64,000 nucleotides of DNA from Desulfosporosinus youngiae DSM 17734 (lineage in GTDB: Bacteria > Bacillota > Desulfitobacteriia > Desulfitobacteriales > Desulfitobacteriaceae), in assembly GCF_000244895.1 (NCBI RefSeq), contig NZ_CM001441.1, positions 4,616,198 through 4,680,197 of the forward strand. The letters are read 5' to 3'. Of this stretch, positions 35,596 through 44,554 are shown piece by piece; position 1 is the stretch's first letter, and every line of letters begins with the position of its first letter. The notes under the pieces are model-generated. The model was not told where the DNA came from and ran no database searches. It saw only the letters and a program-made list of their open reading frames with translations. Position numbers and translations under genes: made by a program.

Positions 35596-36663
35596 TCACC
35601 CTCCTATCACGAATCCGTAAATGTAGATCCCCAGACCCGTTAACAAAATGTTTAAAATCGCAAGCGGCAACAAGACTTTCCAGGCTAAGTGCATTAGATG
35701 GTCAATACGAATTCTTGGGAAAGTCCAGCGAGCCCACATCATAAAGAAGATGAAAACTCCGACTTTCATAAAGAACCAAACGTACCCCGGCAAGAATGCC
35801 GGTCCCTGCCATCCACCTAGAAACACGGTAGCACCGAGTGCCGACAAAGCAGTCATGTTTCCGTATTCACCAAGGAAGAACAAGCCCCAACGAAGTCCCG
35901 TATACTCTGTAAATGGTCCGGCGACAACTTCCTGATCCGCTTCAACCAGGTCAAAGGGAGCACGATTCAGTTCTGCCATACCTGCAATAACAAAGATTAC
36001 AAAGGCAAGAGGCTGAAGGATGATAAAAGGAATCGTTGCTTGCGCATCAACAATGACGCCAAGATTAAAGGATTGAGTGATCATAACTACACCAAGCAAA
36101 GAAAAGAGCAAGGGAATTTCGTAACTGACCATTTGGGCAACCGCCCGCATGCCTCCAAGTAAGGAGTACTTGTTGTTAGATCCCCATCCTGCCATCAAAA
36201 AAGCGACTGTCGAAATAGAAGACATGGCTACAAAGTAAAAAATACCCAAATCCAGATTAGCAGGCGCCATGCCTCTTCCAAACGGTATAACAGCTAAGGT
36301 CATCATCGGAATACAGAAGATCATCATTGGCGCAATCTTAAAAATCCACTTGTCTGCGCCGGCGGGAGTAACATCTTCTTTTCCAATCAGTTTTAAAGCA
36401 TCGGCAATTGTCTGAAACCATCCGCGGGGACCGAGACGATTAGGCCCTGGTCTTTGCGAGGTCCATCCTGCTATTTTACGTTCAAGTAAGATCAAAATTA
36501 AAGCAGCCAGGACGATTATCACAACCACGATGATAAAACCAATAACATCCATGGTTAAATTAGCCCAAACTGATTGGGGATCCGCAAACAATCCACGGAT
36601 GAAAGCCGCAATAATCAAAAATAGATTATTTAGGGTCTCAAACAGATTATAGAGAGTCTCCAT
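35596..36663 (-). CDS. nuoH: NADH-quinone oxidoreductase-type complex, subunit H
   Basis: Membrane subunit forming the quinone-access chamber with NuoB and NuoD. 355 aa, eight or nine hydrophobic segments. Conserved loops: [20 protein letters not shown] (residues around 60-80), the acidic [17 protein letters not shown] and the EY-rich [18 protein letters not shown] with GAGGGGAG upstream. The putative quinone is probably menaquinone, inferred from lineage. Confidence 0.96.
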   Translation of the reverse strand: METLYNLFETLNNLFLIIAAFIRGLFADPQSVWANLTMDVIGFIIVVVIIVLAALILILLERKIAGWTSQRPGPNRLGPRGWFQTIADALKLIGKEDVTPAGADKWIFKIAPMMIFCIPMMTLAVIPFGRGMAPANLDLGIFYFVAMSSISTVAFLMAGWGSNNKYSLLGGMRAVAQMVSYEIPLLFSLLGVVMITQSFNLGVIVDAQATIPFIILQPLAFVIFVIAGMAELNRAPFDLVEADQEVVAGPFTEYTGLRWGLFFLGEYGNMTALSALGATVFLGGWQGPAFLPGYVWFFMKVGVFIFFMMWARWTFPRIRIDHLMHLAWKVLLPLAILNILLTGLGIYIYGFVIGG

Positions 36664-36688
36664 CTTATTCTCCCCTCATTGCAATTTA

Positions 36689-37792
36689 CTACTTATCGAC
36701 TTCACCCAATACAGCATCTAATGTCGCAAAGATCGCCACAATATCTTGAATTTTCAATCCTTTAGCTACAATTGGGAGCATTTGAATGTTGATAAATGTA
36801 GCTGGCCGGATACGAACCCGTGTTGGTTTAGTCGTTCCATCACTCTTAATATAGAAACCCAATTCTCCCTTGGGGTTCTCAACACGGTGATAGACTTCAC
36901 CAACCGGAGGTTTGATAACTTTAGGCACTTTGGCCATAATCGGGCCTCCCGGAATATCACGAACGGCTTGCTTAATAATCTTAATACTTTCAACGATTTC
37001 GTCCATCCGGATAATGGTACGGTCATAGCTGTCGCACCCTGTCAGTACCGGGACTTTAAAGTCAAATCGATCGTAGATGCTGTAGGGTTCTGCTTTACGA
37101 ACGTCATAATCTACACCCGACGCCCTTAATACCGGACCAGTAATGGAGAGATTTTCGGCAAGTTCCTTGGTTAAGATACCAACGCTCTTCAGCCGTCCTT
37201 GGGCAATCTCATTTCCGAAAAACATGCCATAATACTCTTCGAGCATCTCCGGTGTATCATCGAGGAAGGATTTTAAGGCAGTCCAAAATTCTTCCGGAGG
37301 CTCTGCAACCATTCCGCCGATTCTCATAATATTGACTGTCATTCGATTACCGGCGGTCATCTCGTACATGTCTAAAATACGTTCCCGATCACGGAATGCA
37401 TAAGACCATAGCGTCCATCCCGCTAAATCAAGTGCCGTACTGGCGATAAAAACCTGATGGCTGGCAATTCGAGCAAGTTCCCCAAAAATAACCCGCAGAT
37501 ATTCCGCACGTTCGGGAACCTCAACCCCCATCAGTTTCTCTACAGTTTGTACATAAGCCCAGTTATTATGCGGAGAAGCAAGATAATCTAAACGATCTGT
37601 GTAAGGAATAAACTGCGAATAAGTTCGGCTTTCAGCAAGCTTTTCCATTCCTCGATGGAGATAACCCATTTTAGGTATAATTTTAGTGATCGTTTCACCC
37701 TCTACATGGACCACCATCCGAAACAAACCGTGCATACTCGGGTGTTGGGGGCCCATGTTCATGATAAGTTCTTCCGTTTTTTCAACTGTCAT
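36689..37792 (-). CDS. nuoD: NADH-quinone oxidoreductase-type complex, 49-kDa subunit D
   Basis: [NiFe]-hydrogenase-large-subunit relative that forms the quinone site. 367 aa, separate from NuoC. Quinone-site motif NMGPQHPSMHGLFRM with HRG in GYLHRGMEKLAE; DRLDYLASPHNNWAYV; GYYMxGE is replaced by family variation. The N- and C-terminal CxxC pairs of true hydrogenases are absent, so this is a respiratory-type subunit and not a hydrogenase. ATG start 11 bp after nuoC. Confidence 0.95.
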   Translation of the reverse strand: MTVEKTEELIMNMGPQHPSMHGLFRMVVHVEGETITKIIPKMGYLHRGMEKLAESRTYSQFIPYTDRLDYLASPHNNWAYVQTVEKLMGVEVPERAEYLRVIFGELARIASHQVFIASTALDLAGWTLWSYAFRDRERILDMYEMTAGNRMTVNIMRIGGMVAEPPEEFWTALKSFLDDTPEMLEEYYGMFFGNEIAQGRLKSVGILTKELAENLSITGPVLRASGVDYDVRKAEPYSIYDRFDFKVPVLTGCDSYDRTIIRMDEIVESIKIIKQAVRDIPGGPIMAKVPKVIKPPVGEVYHRVENPKGELGFYIKSDGTTKPTRVRIRPATFINIQMLPIVAKGLKIQDIVAIFATLDAVLGEVDK

Positions 37793-37803
37793 GGCTTTCC
37801 CCC

Positions 37804-38292
37804 CTATTCCCCTTCTATTCGTTTGCGCACGACATTACGAACCTCTATGGGCTCGGTCACGTAGTCCTTGCGCATTGGATAACCTTCAAAATCATCCCAT
37901 AGGTAAATACGCTTGAGATTTGGATGCCCCTTAAACTTAATTCCGAACATATCATAGGCCTCACGCTCTAAAAAGTTCGCACCTTCCCAGATAGGAGTCA
38001 CAGAATCAATGACAGGATTTTCACGGTCCACGATCGCCTTAACACGCAAACGCTGTGGTCCGTGCAGGCTTGATAATTGATAAACGACTTCAAAATATTC
38101 TGACGTATCCACTCCGCATAAATCGTGCAGAAAATCACATGGCGCATCAGGAAAGCTTTTCGCCTCCCTTAGCGTTTCAGTTACAACAGCGGCTTTAACT
38201 TTCAGAATCAGAACTCCAAAACTCTCTTCGACTTCCCCGTTAACCCGAGTTGCAAGTTCTTCGACATATCGGTTCAATGCATTATTTTCCAT
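37804..38292 (-). CDS. nuoC: NADH-quinone oxidoreductase-type complex, 30-kDa subunit C
   Basis: 162 aa peripheral-arm subunit. Family block near residues 110-145: [20 protein letters not shown] followed by [17 protein letters not shown] start overlaps the nuoB stop by 11 bases. The short length lacks the NuoCD fusion of enterobacteria. Confidence 0.95.
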   Translation of the reverse strand: MENNALNRYVEELATRVNGEVEESFGVLILKVKAAVVTETLREAKSFPDAPCDFLHDLCGVDTSEYFEVVYQLSSLHGPQRLRVKAIVDRENPVIDSVTPIWEGANFLEREAYDMFGIKFKGHPNLKRIYLWDDFEGYPMRKDYVTEPIEVRNVVRKRIEGE

Positions 38293-38803
38293 GTCTCATT
38301 AACCTCACCTTAGCGGGATTTGAAACTTTAAATTGAAGTTGCAAAAGCCCATAAATTAAGGATTCTGGCCTCGGAGGGCAGCCTGGGACATAAACGTCGA
38401 CCGGCACAATCTTATCTACGCCTGACATCATGGCATAAGAATCGACAAAAGGACCCCCTGCACTTGCACAGCTTCCCATAGCGATAACCCATTTCGGCTC
38501 AGGCATTTGATCATAGATACGACGCAGCAGCGGAGCCATTTTTCGAGTACAGGTTCCGGCTACAATCATGACATCAGCTTGTCGAGGAGAAGCACGGAAA
38601 ACCTCCCAGCCAAAGCGAGATAAATCATAACGTGGTCCGCCTGCGGCCATCATTTCAATCGCACAACAGGCCAAGCCAAATGTCACTGGCCAAAAGGAAT
38701 GCCCTCGAGCCCAGTTCAAAGCTTTATCAATTGTAGTTACGAATACATTTTTTTCCGCTAATGCTTCTTCTTCGCGAAGCATTTTTTCGGATGCTACATC
38801 CAC
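38282..38803 (-). CDS. nuoB: NADH-quinone oxidoreductase-type complex, N2-cluster subunit B
   Basis: Carries the terminal [4Fe-4S] cluster N2. 173 aa from the GTG at 38801-38803, which has GGAAGGTG upstream and overlaps the nuoA stop by 10 bases; the frame opens as far as 38914 but that part lies inside nuoA. Cluster ligands: the adjacent pair in [17 protein letters not shown] region, GSCASAGG and VPGCPPRPE. Start choice is mine; an ATG at 38782 is the alternative. Confidence 0.95.
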   Translation of the reverse strand: MDVASEKMLREEEALAEKNVFVTTIDKALNWARGHSFWPVTFGLACCAIEMMAAGGPRYDLSRFGWEVFRASPRQADVMIVAGTCTRKMAPLLRRIYDQMPEPKWVIAMGSCASAGGPFVDSYAMMSGVDKIVPVDVYVPGCPPRPESLIYGLLQLQFKVSNPAKVRLMRHGK

Positions 38804-39153
38804 TCTAGTGCACCTTCCTTCCAAGCATACCAGAAACCGACTAAGAGAATGACAATAAAGATGAACATTTCCACGAAAGCAAATGTCCCCAGTTTTTGGA
38901 ATGTCAGAGCCCAAGGAAATAAGAACACTGATTCAACGGTGAAGACAGTAAAAACTAAAGCATACAAAAAATAATTGCTCTTAAATCCAAGCCATGTTCG
39001 CCCGATTGTCTCGTTGCCGCACTCATACGTTGTCAGCTTTTCTTTATGCGGCTTATTGGGTGCGAAAATCTTAGGCATAATCATCATAATGATAGCTACC
39101 GCCATGGCACCCACTAGGAATACTCCTATATCGGCAAAATTATTATCAGGCAT
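38794..39153 (-). CDS. nuoA: NADH-quinone oxidoreductase-type complex, subunit A
   Basis: 119 aa, three membrane segments. Conserved loop [14 protein letters not shown] (Cys included) and the acidic [19 protein letters not shown] with AGGGAGG upstream. First gene of the nuoABCDHIJKLMN operon and preceded by a good promoter (39219-39247). Confidence 0.96.
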   Translation of the reverse strand: MPDNNFADIGVFLVGAMAVAIIMMIMPKIFAPNKPHKEKLTTYECGNETIGRTWLGFKSNYFLYALVFTVFTVESVFLFPWALTFQKLGTFAFVEMFIFIVILLVGFWYAWKEGALEWM

Positions 39154-39218
39154 CGCTTAACCTCCCTTCATAGAAAAATTAAATACCACAATAAAATAAC
39201 TAAGCCCTCACTAAGCCC

Positions 39219-39247
39219 ATTGTGCCACAATCCAGACTAACGGTCAA
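39219..39247 (-). promoter_or_regulatory. SigA-type promoter of the nuo operon
   Basis: Minus strand TTGACC (39242-39247), 17 bp, CACAAT (39219-39224). Leader of about 60 nt before nuoA. The gap (39154-39277) shows no obvious operator. Confidence 0.65.
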
Positions 39248-39277
39248 ATGATTTAGTTTTCAGTTATCTCCTCCTTC

Positions 39278-40060
39278 CTAACCCATTGATGCCCTTTGAT
39301 TCACTGGCGCAAAACTTTTGCGATGAATCGGACATGGTCCGATTCGTTTTAAAGTTCGCATATGTTCACCAGTGCCATACCCTTTGTTTTTAGAAAACGA
39401 ATATTCTGGATATAGAGTATGAAGCTGAACCATCAAGCGGTCACGTGTTACTTTTGCCAGGATCGAAGCAGCTGCAATCGAGGCACTTAAACGGTCCCCC
39501 CCTACTAAGGGAAGCTGTGGAAGATGAACATTCGGGAGATTTAAGGCATCAATTAATAGGTAATGTGGACGAACCGTCAACCCTTCTATCGCGCGCTTCA
39601 TGGCTAACTTAGTTGCTTGCAAAATGTTTAAGGCATCAATTTCTGCTGGTTCTGCACTTCCGATGGCATAATCAATGGCCTGATTACAGATTTGCGTATA
39701 TAGTTTTTCTCGTTTACTCTCAGTCAGCATTTTGGAATCATTAAGGCCGGGCAAATCAAACTTCGCCGGCAGAATACAGGCTCCGGCGACAACCGGCCCA
39801 GCTAGCGGCCCCCGGCCTGCTTCATCGACTCCTGCCAACAACAAAAACCCTTGTCTCCATAGCTTGTTCTCTTCAGTGAGCAGTTGCTGAATACGAGCTT
39901 GTTCCAGTGCTTGTGCTTCTTGGTACTTAACTAATTGATCGGCTAGTTTCCGAACTCCTTGACGCGGGTCGCTCTGACATGCACATATCATACGAGGGGA
40001 AGGGTCTTTATATAGTGCTTCTTGAACTTCCCGGATACTCATTTGGGATAACGGTTCCAC
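39278..40060 (-). CDS. rnhB: Ribonuclease HII
   Basis: Removes ribonucleotides from DNA and RNA primers. 260 aa, with the ~70-residue N-terminal extension typical of Firmicute RnhB. The acidic site is GVDEAGRGPLAGPV (Asp79, Glu80), LLIDALNLP and KVTRDRLM; the GRG substrate loop is intact. GTG start with GAGGAG seven bases upstream. Follows rbgA by 110 bp, a conserved pairing. Confidence 0.95.
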   Translation of the reverse strand: MEPLSQMSIREVQEALYKDPSPRMICACQSDPRQGVRKLADQLVKYQEAQALEQARIQQLLTEENKLWRQGFLLLAGVDEAGRGPLAGPVVAGACILPAKFDLPGLNDSKMLTESKREKLYTQICNQAIDYAIGSAEPAEIDALNILQATKLAMKRAIEGLTVRPHYLLIDALNLPNVHLPQLPLVGGDRLSASIAAASILAKVTRDRLMVQLHTLYPEYSFSKNKGYGTGEHMRTLKRIGPCPIHRKSFAPVNQRASMG

Positions 40061-40171
40061 ACTTTTTCTCCTCTTCTCTCCCTAAAATTTCAGTTCGACA
40101 CCTAAAGACAATTCCCTTTATTTAGGTATCAATCTTAGATATACACAAAATCATCTGAATTTTTGGAAAGA

Positions 40172-41002
40172 TCATTCTTCTAAGTAGTCCATAGTGATCG
40201 GTCCAAGTTGTCCCATCCTCAGTTCCCTGAGAAAAATCTGAGCAGCTTTTAGGGTATCAATACGCCCGCCGTGAATTAAGCATCCGCGTTTGCGGCCCAG
40301 GCCCTCAAGTGTAACTTCAGTATCCTCATTTTGATAGCGGGCCAGAGAAGACGGGGAATGTAAATTCAGCCAATCTATGATCCAAATTGATAATTCCTCA
40401 ATATCAAAAACATCATCTTTGATAGCTCCAAGGGCTGCAAGTTTTCGCCCTACATCAAGATCATCAAATTTAGGCCATAACATTCCAGGGGTATCTAAGA
40501 GTTCCACCCGTTCGTGAATCCGTACCCATTGATTTCCCCGGGTCACGCCTGGTTTATTACCCACTTTCGCCTGAGCTCCACCTGTTAATTGATTAATCAG
40601 AGATGACTTTCCAATATTGGGAATACCAACAATCATTACCCTTATCATCTGTGGGCGTATGCCTTTTTGAGCTTGTTTTGCCTGCTTAGCGAGAACCATT
40701 CGTTCAAGTTCCGGTACGATCTGTTTAATGCCAACTCCCGTGGTAGCACTAACGGCATATACAGGACTTGATTCTTTCAAGTACTTAAGCCATTTTGACG
40801 TCCAATTAGAATCCGCCAAATCAGCTTTATTGAGAAGCAATAACCTTGCTTTATTGCCCAGCAACTTATGTAGCATTGGATTACGACTACTGGCAGGTAT
40901 CCTGGCGTCAGCAAGTTCTAAAACAACGTCAACCCATTTTAGCTGTTCTAATAAGAGACGTCTCGTTTTGGACATATGTCCCGGAAACCATTGAATACTC
41001 AT
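40172..41002 (-). CDS. rbgA: Ribosome biogenesis GTPase RbgA (YlqF)
   Basis: Circularly permuted GTPase needed for late assembly of the 50S subunit (addition of uL16 and others). 276 aa. The permuted order is visible: G4 NKAD at residues 58-61, G5 SATTGVG, then G1 GIPNIGKSS at about 126-134 and G3 DTPGML near 174; the C-terminal domain is RNA-binding. ATG with GAGAGGT upstream. In the rplS-lepB-rbgA-rnhB cluster. Confidence 0.96.
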   Translation of the reverse strand: MSIQWFPGHMSKTRRLLLEQLKWVDVVLELADARIPASSRNPMLHKLLGNKARLLLLNKADLADSNWTSKWLKYLKESSPVYAVSATTGVGIKQIVPELERMVLAKQAKQAQKGIRPQMIRVMIVGIPNIGKSSLINQLTGGAQAKVGNKPGVTRGNQWVRIHERVELLDTPGMLWPKFDDLDVGRKLAALGAIKDDVFDIEELSIWIIDWLNLHSPSSLARYQNEDTEVTLEGLGRKRGCLIHGGRIDTLKAAQIFLRELRMGQLGPITMDYLEE

Positions 41003-41049
41003 GAATACCTCTCTTCATTCCTCTAAAAACTCGTCATCCTTTAGCTGAC

Positions 41050-41565
41050 TCAGGGAATCAGCCTAAACCGCGAAAAAGGGTAGTATACCAACCATGCTTT
41101 TCCCAAAAGGTACTCTTTCGGAAGAAGACCCCATTCCCTCGAATCTTCACTCTCGCGACGGTTATCCCCCAAGACAAATACTTTGCCTTCCGGCACAACT
41201 TCCGGGCCATAGGGAGGGTAATCCCCCGCTTTGACATAAGGCTCATCAATAGGATCTCCATTTACGAAAACTTTATTATCACGAAGTTCTACTGTTTCCC
41301 CTTCTACCGCAATGACTCGTTTTACAAACGTTCGCTTTAAATCCTTTGGAAAAGCAAATACAACGACATCCCTTCGTGTAGGGGCCCAAAGGCGGTAAGC
41401 AAGACGATTGACGAGAATGTGATCACCTGGAGCCATACCAGGTTCCATCGAAGGAGATGGAATAAGATAGGGCTGCAAAACTCCCCAACGCAATACTCCG
41501 CCAATCAATAAAACCAGGACAATAATACCTAAAAGCCATTTTGTTTTTGATCTCTTATTTTCCAT
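41050..41565 (-). CDS. lepB: Type I signal peptidase
   Basis: Removes signal peptides from secreted proteins at the outer face of the membrane. 171 aa with a single N-terminal anchor (residues 10-30). Catalytic Ser39 is in PSPSMEPGM and general-base Lys82 in RTFVKRVIAVEGE; the LGDNRRESEDSREWG box follows. ATG with GAGGGGAG upstream. A terminator after rplS (41686-41714) implies its own promoter, not clearly seen. Confidence 0.95.
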   Translation of the reverse strand: MENKRSKTKWLLGIIVLVLLIGGVLRWGVLQPYLIPSPSMEPGMAPGDHILVNRLAYRLWAPTRRDVVVFAFPKDLKRTFVKRVIAVEGETVELRDNKVFVNGDPIDEPYVKAGDYPPYGPEVVPEGKVFVLGDNRRESEDSREWGLLPKEYLLGKAWLVYYPFSRFRLIP

Positions 41566-41685
41566 CGTTTCGCTCCCCTCTTGTACTACTCATTAGTATG
41601 AACAAGATTCTTCTGAGCATACACGAAAATCAATGGAAATTGGTCATGAATTATTCTAAACCTGCAGCCCAGAATGGGGAGAAGT

Positions 41686-41714
41686 AAAAAAAAAGAGCCA
41701 GATTACTCCAGCTC
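41686..41714 (-). terminator. Intrinsic terminator of the rplS unit
   Basis: Eight-pair stem with two G-U pairs (41695-41714, arms GAGCTGGA / TCTGGCTC on the minus strand), followed by nine T. Sits 16 bp after the rplS stop. Confidence 0.85.
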
Positions 41715-41729
41715 ATTTTTTTCCTTTTC

Positions 41730-42077
41730 CTAGCCGATACGACGGTCGCGAATCCGTGCCGCCTTACCAGAAAGTCCACGTAAATAGTAAAGCTTAGCCC
41801 GGCGAACAATACCCCGACGAGCCACCTCGATTTTTTCCAAGCGAGGTGAATGTAAAGGGAATGTTCGTTCTACCCCGACTCCAGCGAAGACACGCCGAAC
41901 AGTAAAGGTCTCGCGAATGCCGCCACCTTTCATTGCGATGACAAGCCCTTCAAAAACCTGGATACGTTCACGGGTTCCCTCAACAATGCGCACATGTACA
42001 CGTACTGTATCACCCGGCCGGAAGTTAGGAAGATCCTTTTTCATTTGCTCTTCTTCAATCATGCGAATATAATCCAT
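41730..42077 (-). CDS. rplS: Large ribosomal subunit protein bL19
   Basis: 50S protein at the subunit interface. 115 aa. Typical blocks: [57 protein letters not shown] and [13 protein letters not shown] with AAGGGGGG upstream. It has a leader with a hairpin (42100-42139) and a probable promoter. Confidence 0.98.
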   Translation of the reverse strand: MDYIRMIEEEQMKKDLPNFRPGDTVRVHVRIVEGTRERIQVFEGLVIAMKGGGIRETFTVRRVFAGVGVERTFPLHSPRLEKIEVARRGIVRRAKLYYLRGLSGKAARIRDRRIG

Positions 42078-42099
42078 TAAAAATCCCCCCTTCCTTGCC

Positions 42100-42139
42100 T
42101 AGATGTTCATACACTGATTCTCAGCGAGCGGACCATCTA
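42100..42139 (-). promoter_or_regulatory. Structured rplS leader, possible L19 autoregulatory RNA
   Basis: TAGATG and CATCTA form an outer stem closing a 28-nt loop that contains an inner CTGA/TCAG hairpin. It lies in the transcribed leader between the promoter and the rplS ribosome site. L19 leaders of this kind are known in Firmicutes; I could not check the consensus. Confidence 0.4.
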
Positions 42140-42154
42140 TCATCAGACTTAGTT

Positions 42155-42183
42155 ATATTATCACAGTTCAATTAGTTATGCAA
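42155..42183 (-). promoter_or_regulatory. Candidate promoter of rplS
   Basis: Minus strand TTGCAT, 17 bp, TAATAT with an extended TGA before the -10. Confidence 0.45.
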
Positions 42184-42208
42184 CAGATTTCGAAGCTATT
42201 GTTGTTGA

Positions 42209-42769
42209 TCAGTGCCCGCGAAGGCGATCTAGAATGATCGACACTGCCGAACGTACGGATAAGTGATTGTACTCTGTCGGCCCATAGATTGGCTCAAGAA
42301 TCCGGTCCATCGACTCAACGTCTTCTTTGAGCAATCCCCATCCTGTACCAAATAATAAAATGATCGGTGTTTCTATAGTTTCTATATCTTCACGGAGTTG
42401 TGCATAAGTGACTGTATTGGCATACTTGCGGGCATCCGTCGCCACTTTAATAGGAGCTAATCCATGTTCCGCCTCAATCTCAGCATAGACTTCTGCTAAA
42501 TCATTGGCAATTTTCACCCGCCCGAAAGCTTCTTGGCGATCAGGATTGTACTCCGCCCCATAACCCTCCTGCCAAAAGCCCATGATGCGCTTAGCCAGCT
42601 GACGCTGCGCTTCAGCCGGATGAACGACATAATAGCGTTTTACACCATAAGTAGTCGAGCATCTGGCAATATCATGCAGGTCTAAGTTGGTGATCGAAGT
42701 CGCGACTGTTTCCATATTTTTATTATACACTGGGGAATGGACCAGAGCTAAGTAGATATCTGCTGCCAT
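42209..42769 (-). CDS. SPOUT-class RNA methyltransferase (TrmD-adjacent family)
   Basis: 186 aa. The C-terminal trefoil-knot region reads ILLFGTGWGL...EYNHLSVRSAVSIILDRL, with the deep-knot Gly loop and an Asn/Ser/Val-rich SAM-binding end; the middle has YVVHPAEAQRQLAKRIM. Fits the SPOUT group annotated as RNA methyltransferase type 4, often next to trmD; the substrate is unknown. ATG with GGAGG upstream. Confidence 0.8.
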   Translation of the reverse strand: MAADIYLALVHSPVYNKNMETVATSITNLDLHDIARCSTTYGVKRYYVVHPAEAQRQLAKRIMGFWQEGYGAEYNPDRQEAFGRVKIANDLAEVYAEIEAEHGLAPIKVATDARKYANTVTYAQLREDIETIETPIILLFGTGWGLLKEDVESMDRILEPIYGPTEYNHLSVRSAVSIILDRLRGH

Positions 42770-42851
42770 GAGATTCCTCCAACACTTACTGAAATCAGAG
42801 ATCCTCTCTGATTATTATTGATTCGTGTATTATTTATTCGCGGCAAACTGC

Positions 42852-42878
42852 CTTGCTGATGGTGGGGACAATGAATTG
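42852..42878. repeat. Decayed copy of the GTAGGGGCAATTC palindrome
   Basis: Directly after the trmD stop, the minus strand reads AAGTAAGGCAATTCATTG and then TCCCCACC, an imperfect version of the perfect palindrome at 46866-46899. Confidence 0.45.
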
Positions 42879-42880
42879 CC

Positions 42881-43696
42881 TTACTTATGTATGCTCTTAG
42901 AAGAACGCCGCCGTCGCTTAGGGGGTGGGCAAAGATGTTCCCATTTTCCTCGCCAGCGGGCGATTTCTTCGTGCTCAAGGATAAGTTCCTCTAAAAGAGG
43001 ATAATCATCCGTTCTAAAAATAACCCCATTGATCAGATCCGGCCGTCTTAAAAAGGTACGCCTTAGAGACTCTTTTCTCCGCCAACGTTTAATCTGAGCA
43101 TGATGTCCGGATAACAAAACATCCGGTACCTTCTGCCCCTCAAAATCGGCCGGGCGGGTATATTGGGGATACTCTAAGAGTCCGATGCTATGTGAATCTT
43201 CCTCTGCAGAAGCTTCTTCTCCAAGAACTCCGGGAATGAGCCTTACCACTGCATCAATCATAACCATTGCAGCAAGTTCCCCTCCTGTCAAGACATAGTC
43301 TCCCAAAGAAACTTCTTCATCAGCCAACTCTCGAATCCGCTCGTCGAATCCCTCATAGTGCCCACATATAAAGACAAGCTCCTCCTGCTCAGACCATTGC
43401 TTAGCCTTCTCCTGATGAAAGACCTGGCCCTGGGGAGACATGAGAATCAGCCTCCGTCCGGCAGAGGTCTGAGGCAAATCCCTTATTGCAGCAAAAATAG
43501 GTTCGGGCTTTAAAAGCATACCTGCTCCGCCACCGTAAGGAACATCATCAACATTTTTATGTTTACTGGCTGCATAATCCCGAAAATTTATCAGTCGAAT
43601 CTCTATAAGTCCCGCTTCTTGGGCGCGTTTTATAATGCTCTCTTGCAAAGGTACAAACATCTCCGGGAATAAGGTTACAACCGTAATTTGCATCAT
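42881..43696 (-). CDS. trmD: tRNA (guanine-37-N1)-methyltransferase TrmD
   Basis: Methylates G37 next to the anticodon to prevent frameshifting. 271 aa, about 25 residues longer than usual at the C-terminus, where a basic tail ([15 protein letters not shown]) runs into repeat-derived sequence. SPOUT knot: [26 protein letters not shown]; the interdomain [13 protein letters not shown] and [17 protein letters not shown] follow. Two adjacent ATG codons at 43691-43696. Confidence 0.96.
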   Translation of the reverse strand: MMQITVVTLFPEMFVPLQESIIKRAQEAGLIEIRLINFRDYAASKHKNVDDVPYGGGAGMLLKPEPIFAAIRDLPQTSAGRRLILMSPQGQVFHQEKAKQWSEQEELVFICGHYEGFDERIRELADEEVSLGDYVLTGGELAAMVMIDAVVRLIPGVLGEEASAEEDSHSIGLLEYPQYTRPADFEGQKVPDVLLSGHHAQIKRWRRKESLRRTFLRRPDLINGVIFRTDDYPLLEELILEHEEIARWRGKWEHLCPPPKRRRRSSKSIHK

Positions 43697-43720
43697 GCCT
43701 AGTTTAACCCTCCAGCCTAA

Positions 43721-43748
43721 TCGTGGTTCGAACTATCAATCTCGAAGC
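43721..43748. repeat. 7-bp periodic TCGA array at the 3' end of rimM
   Basis: Four units of seven bases (units 1, 2 and 4 start TCG). The rimM stop at 43736-43738 and its last three codons fall inside. Confidence 0.6.
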
Positions 43749-44239
43749 CCAGGTGGAAGTATAACATCCATGCGACGGCCTGGGACATCTACATTCCGAA
43801 CAACGCTTCTCAGTGCCGGCACGCATAGTTCTCCTTTAGGCCCTTTAACTACATAAACATCATTCGCTCCGGTTTCCAAGACTTGGGATAGAGTACCTAA
43901 TAAGAGATCCCCCTCATAAACTTGCATCCCTTCCAGCTCAAAATAATACCATCCTTCTTTAAGGGGAGGGACCTCCGAGCGATCAATCCGAACTTCACAC
44001 CCCCGAAGTTTTTCGGCTTGATCAACAGTATCTATCCCCTCAACTTTGAGCAGTACATTTTCCATCTGTACGCGGGCTTTGATAATTTTAAAGCGTTGAT
44101 CGGTCTTTCCGCAGCGCAAAATAACTTCCTGCAGTTTTAAAAAGCGTTTAGGACTGTTGGTCACAGGATAAACTCTCATTTCTCCATCAATTCCATGCGG
44201 GCGCAACACTTCTCCAATCAGCACTTCATCCATAATCAT
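43736..44239 (-). CDS. rimM: Ribosome maturation factor RimM
   Basis: 16S processing and 30S head assembly factor that binds uS19. 167 aa: N-terminal barrel (IGEVLRPHGIDGEMRVYP) and C-terminal PRC barrel (YYFELEGMQVYEGDLLLGTL, then ANDVYVVKGPKGELCVPAL). ATG with AAAGGGA upstream; a second ATG two codons on is possible. The final GLRD residues come from a repeat array. A strong hairpin separates it from khpA. Confidence 0.95.
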   Translation of the reverse strand: MIMDEVLIGEVLRPHGIDGEMRVYPVTNSPKRFLKLQEVILRCGKTDQRFKIIKARVQMENVLLKVEGIDTVDQAEKLRGCEVRIDRSEVPPLKEGWYYFELEGMQVYEGDLLLGTLSQVLETGANDVYVVKGPKGELCVPALRSVVRNVDVPGRRMDVILPPGLRD

Positions 44240-44265
44240 TGTCCCTTTCCCAATAGATAGTTTTA

Positions 44266-44299
44266 AACGTTGAGAAGGGCCTTAGCCCTTCTCAACGTT
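44266..44299 (-). other. Perfect 15-bp hairpin between khpA and rimM
   Basis: AACGTTGAGAAGGGC and its complement, 4-nt loop, begins inside the khpA stop codon region. No T-run follows on either strand (TAAAAC on minus), so it is not a standard terminator; may limit readthrough or protect the upstream mRNA. Confidence 0.65.
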
Positions 44300-44528
44300 A
44301 TTGATCAATGTCCATATGAACCCGGCGGCCATCCTTGACAGCAGCCGCTTTAACCAGCGTACGAATAGCGTTTGCGATTTTTCCTTGTTTTCCAATAACT
44401 TTTCCCATGTCTTCAGGTGCGACAGTCAGCTGCAAATGAACGCTCTTTTCTGTCTCAGTCTGGATAACGAGAACTTGGTCCGAATGATCTACTAACGCTT
44501 TCGCGAGGATCTCTACAAGTCCCTTCAC
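44298..44528 (-). CDS. khpA: KH-domain RNA-binding protein KhpA (YlqC)
   Basis: Small RNA-binding protein that pairs with KhpB/Jag in Firmicutes and affects cell size and translation. 76 aa from the GTG at 44526-44528, giving MKGLVEILAKALVDH, the usual family start; an earlier GTG at 44537 abuts the run of G that serves as ribosome site. The KH motif GKVIGKQGKIANAIRTLV is intact. Lies between rpsP and rimM, its standard place. Confidence 0.94.
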   Translation of the reverse strand: MKGLVEILAKALVDHSDQVLVIQTETEKSVHLQLTVAPEDMGKVIGKQGKIANAIRTLVKAAAVKDGRRVHMDIDQ

Positions 44529-44554
44529 AGGAACCACCCCCCCAAACTCTGCAC

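Noticed and set aside
36689-37792. NuoD as a hydrogenase large subunit
   Set aside because: The paired CxxC motifs that hold Ni-Fe are missing and the neighbours are a full set of respiratory complex subunits.
41058-41261. 67-aa minus-strand frame inside lepB
   Set aside because: Alternative frame of a clear signal peptidase gene.
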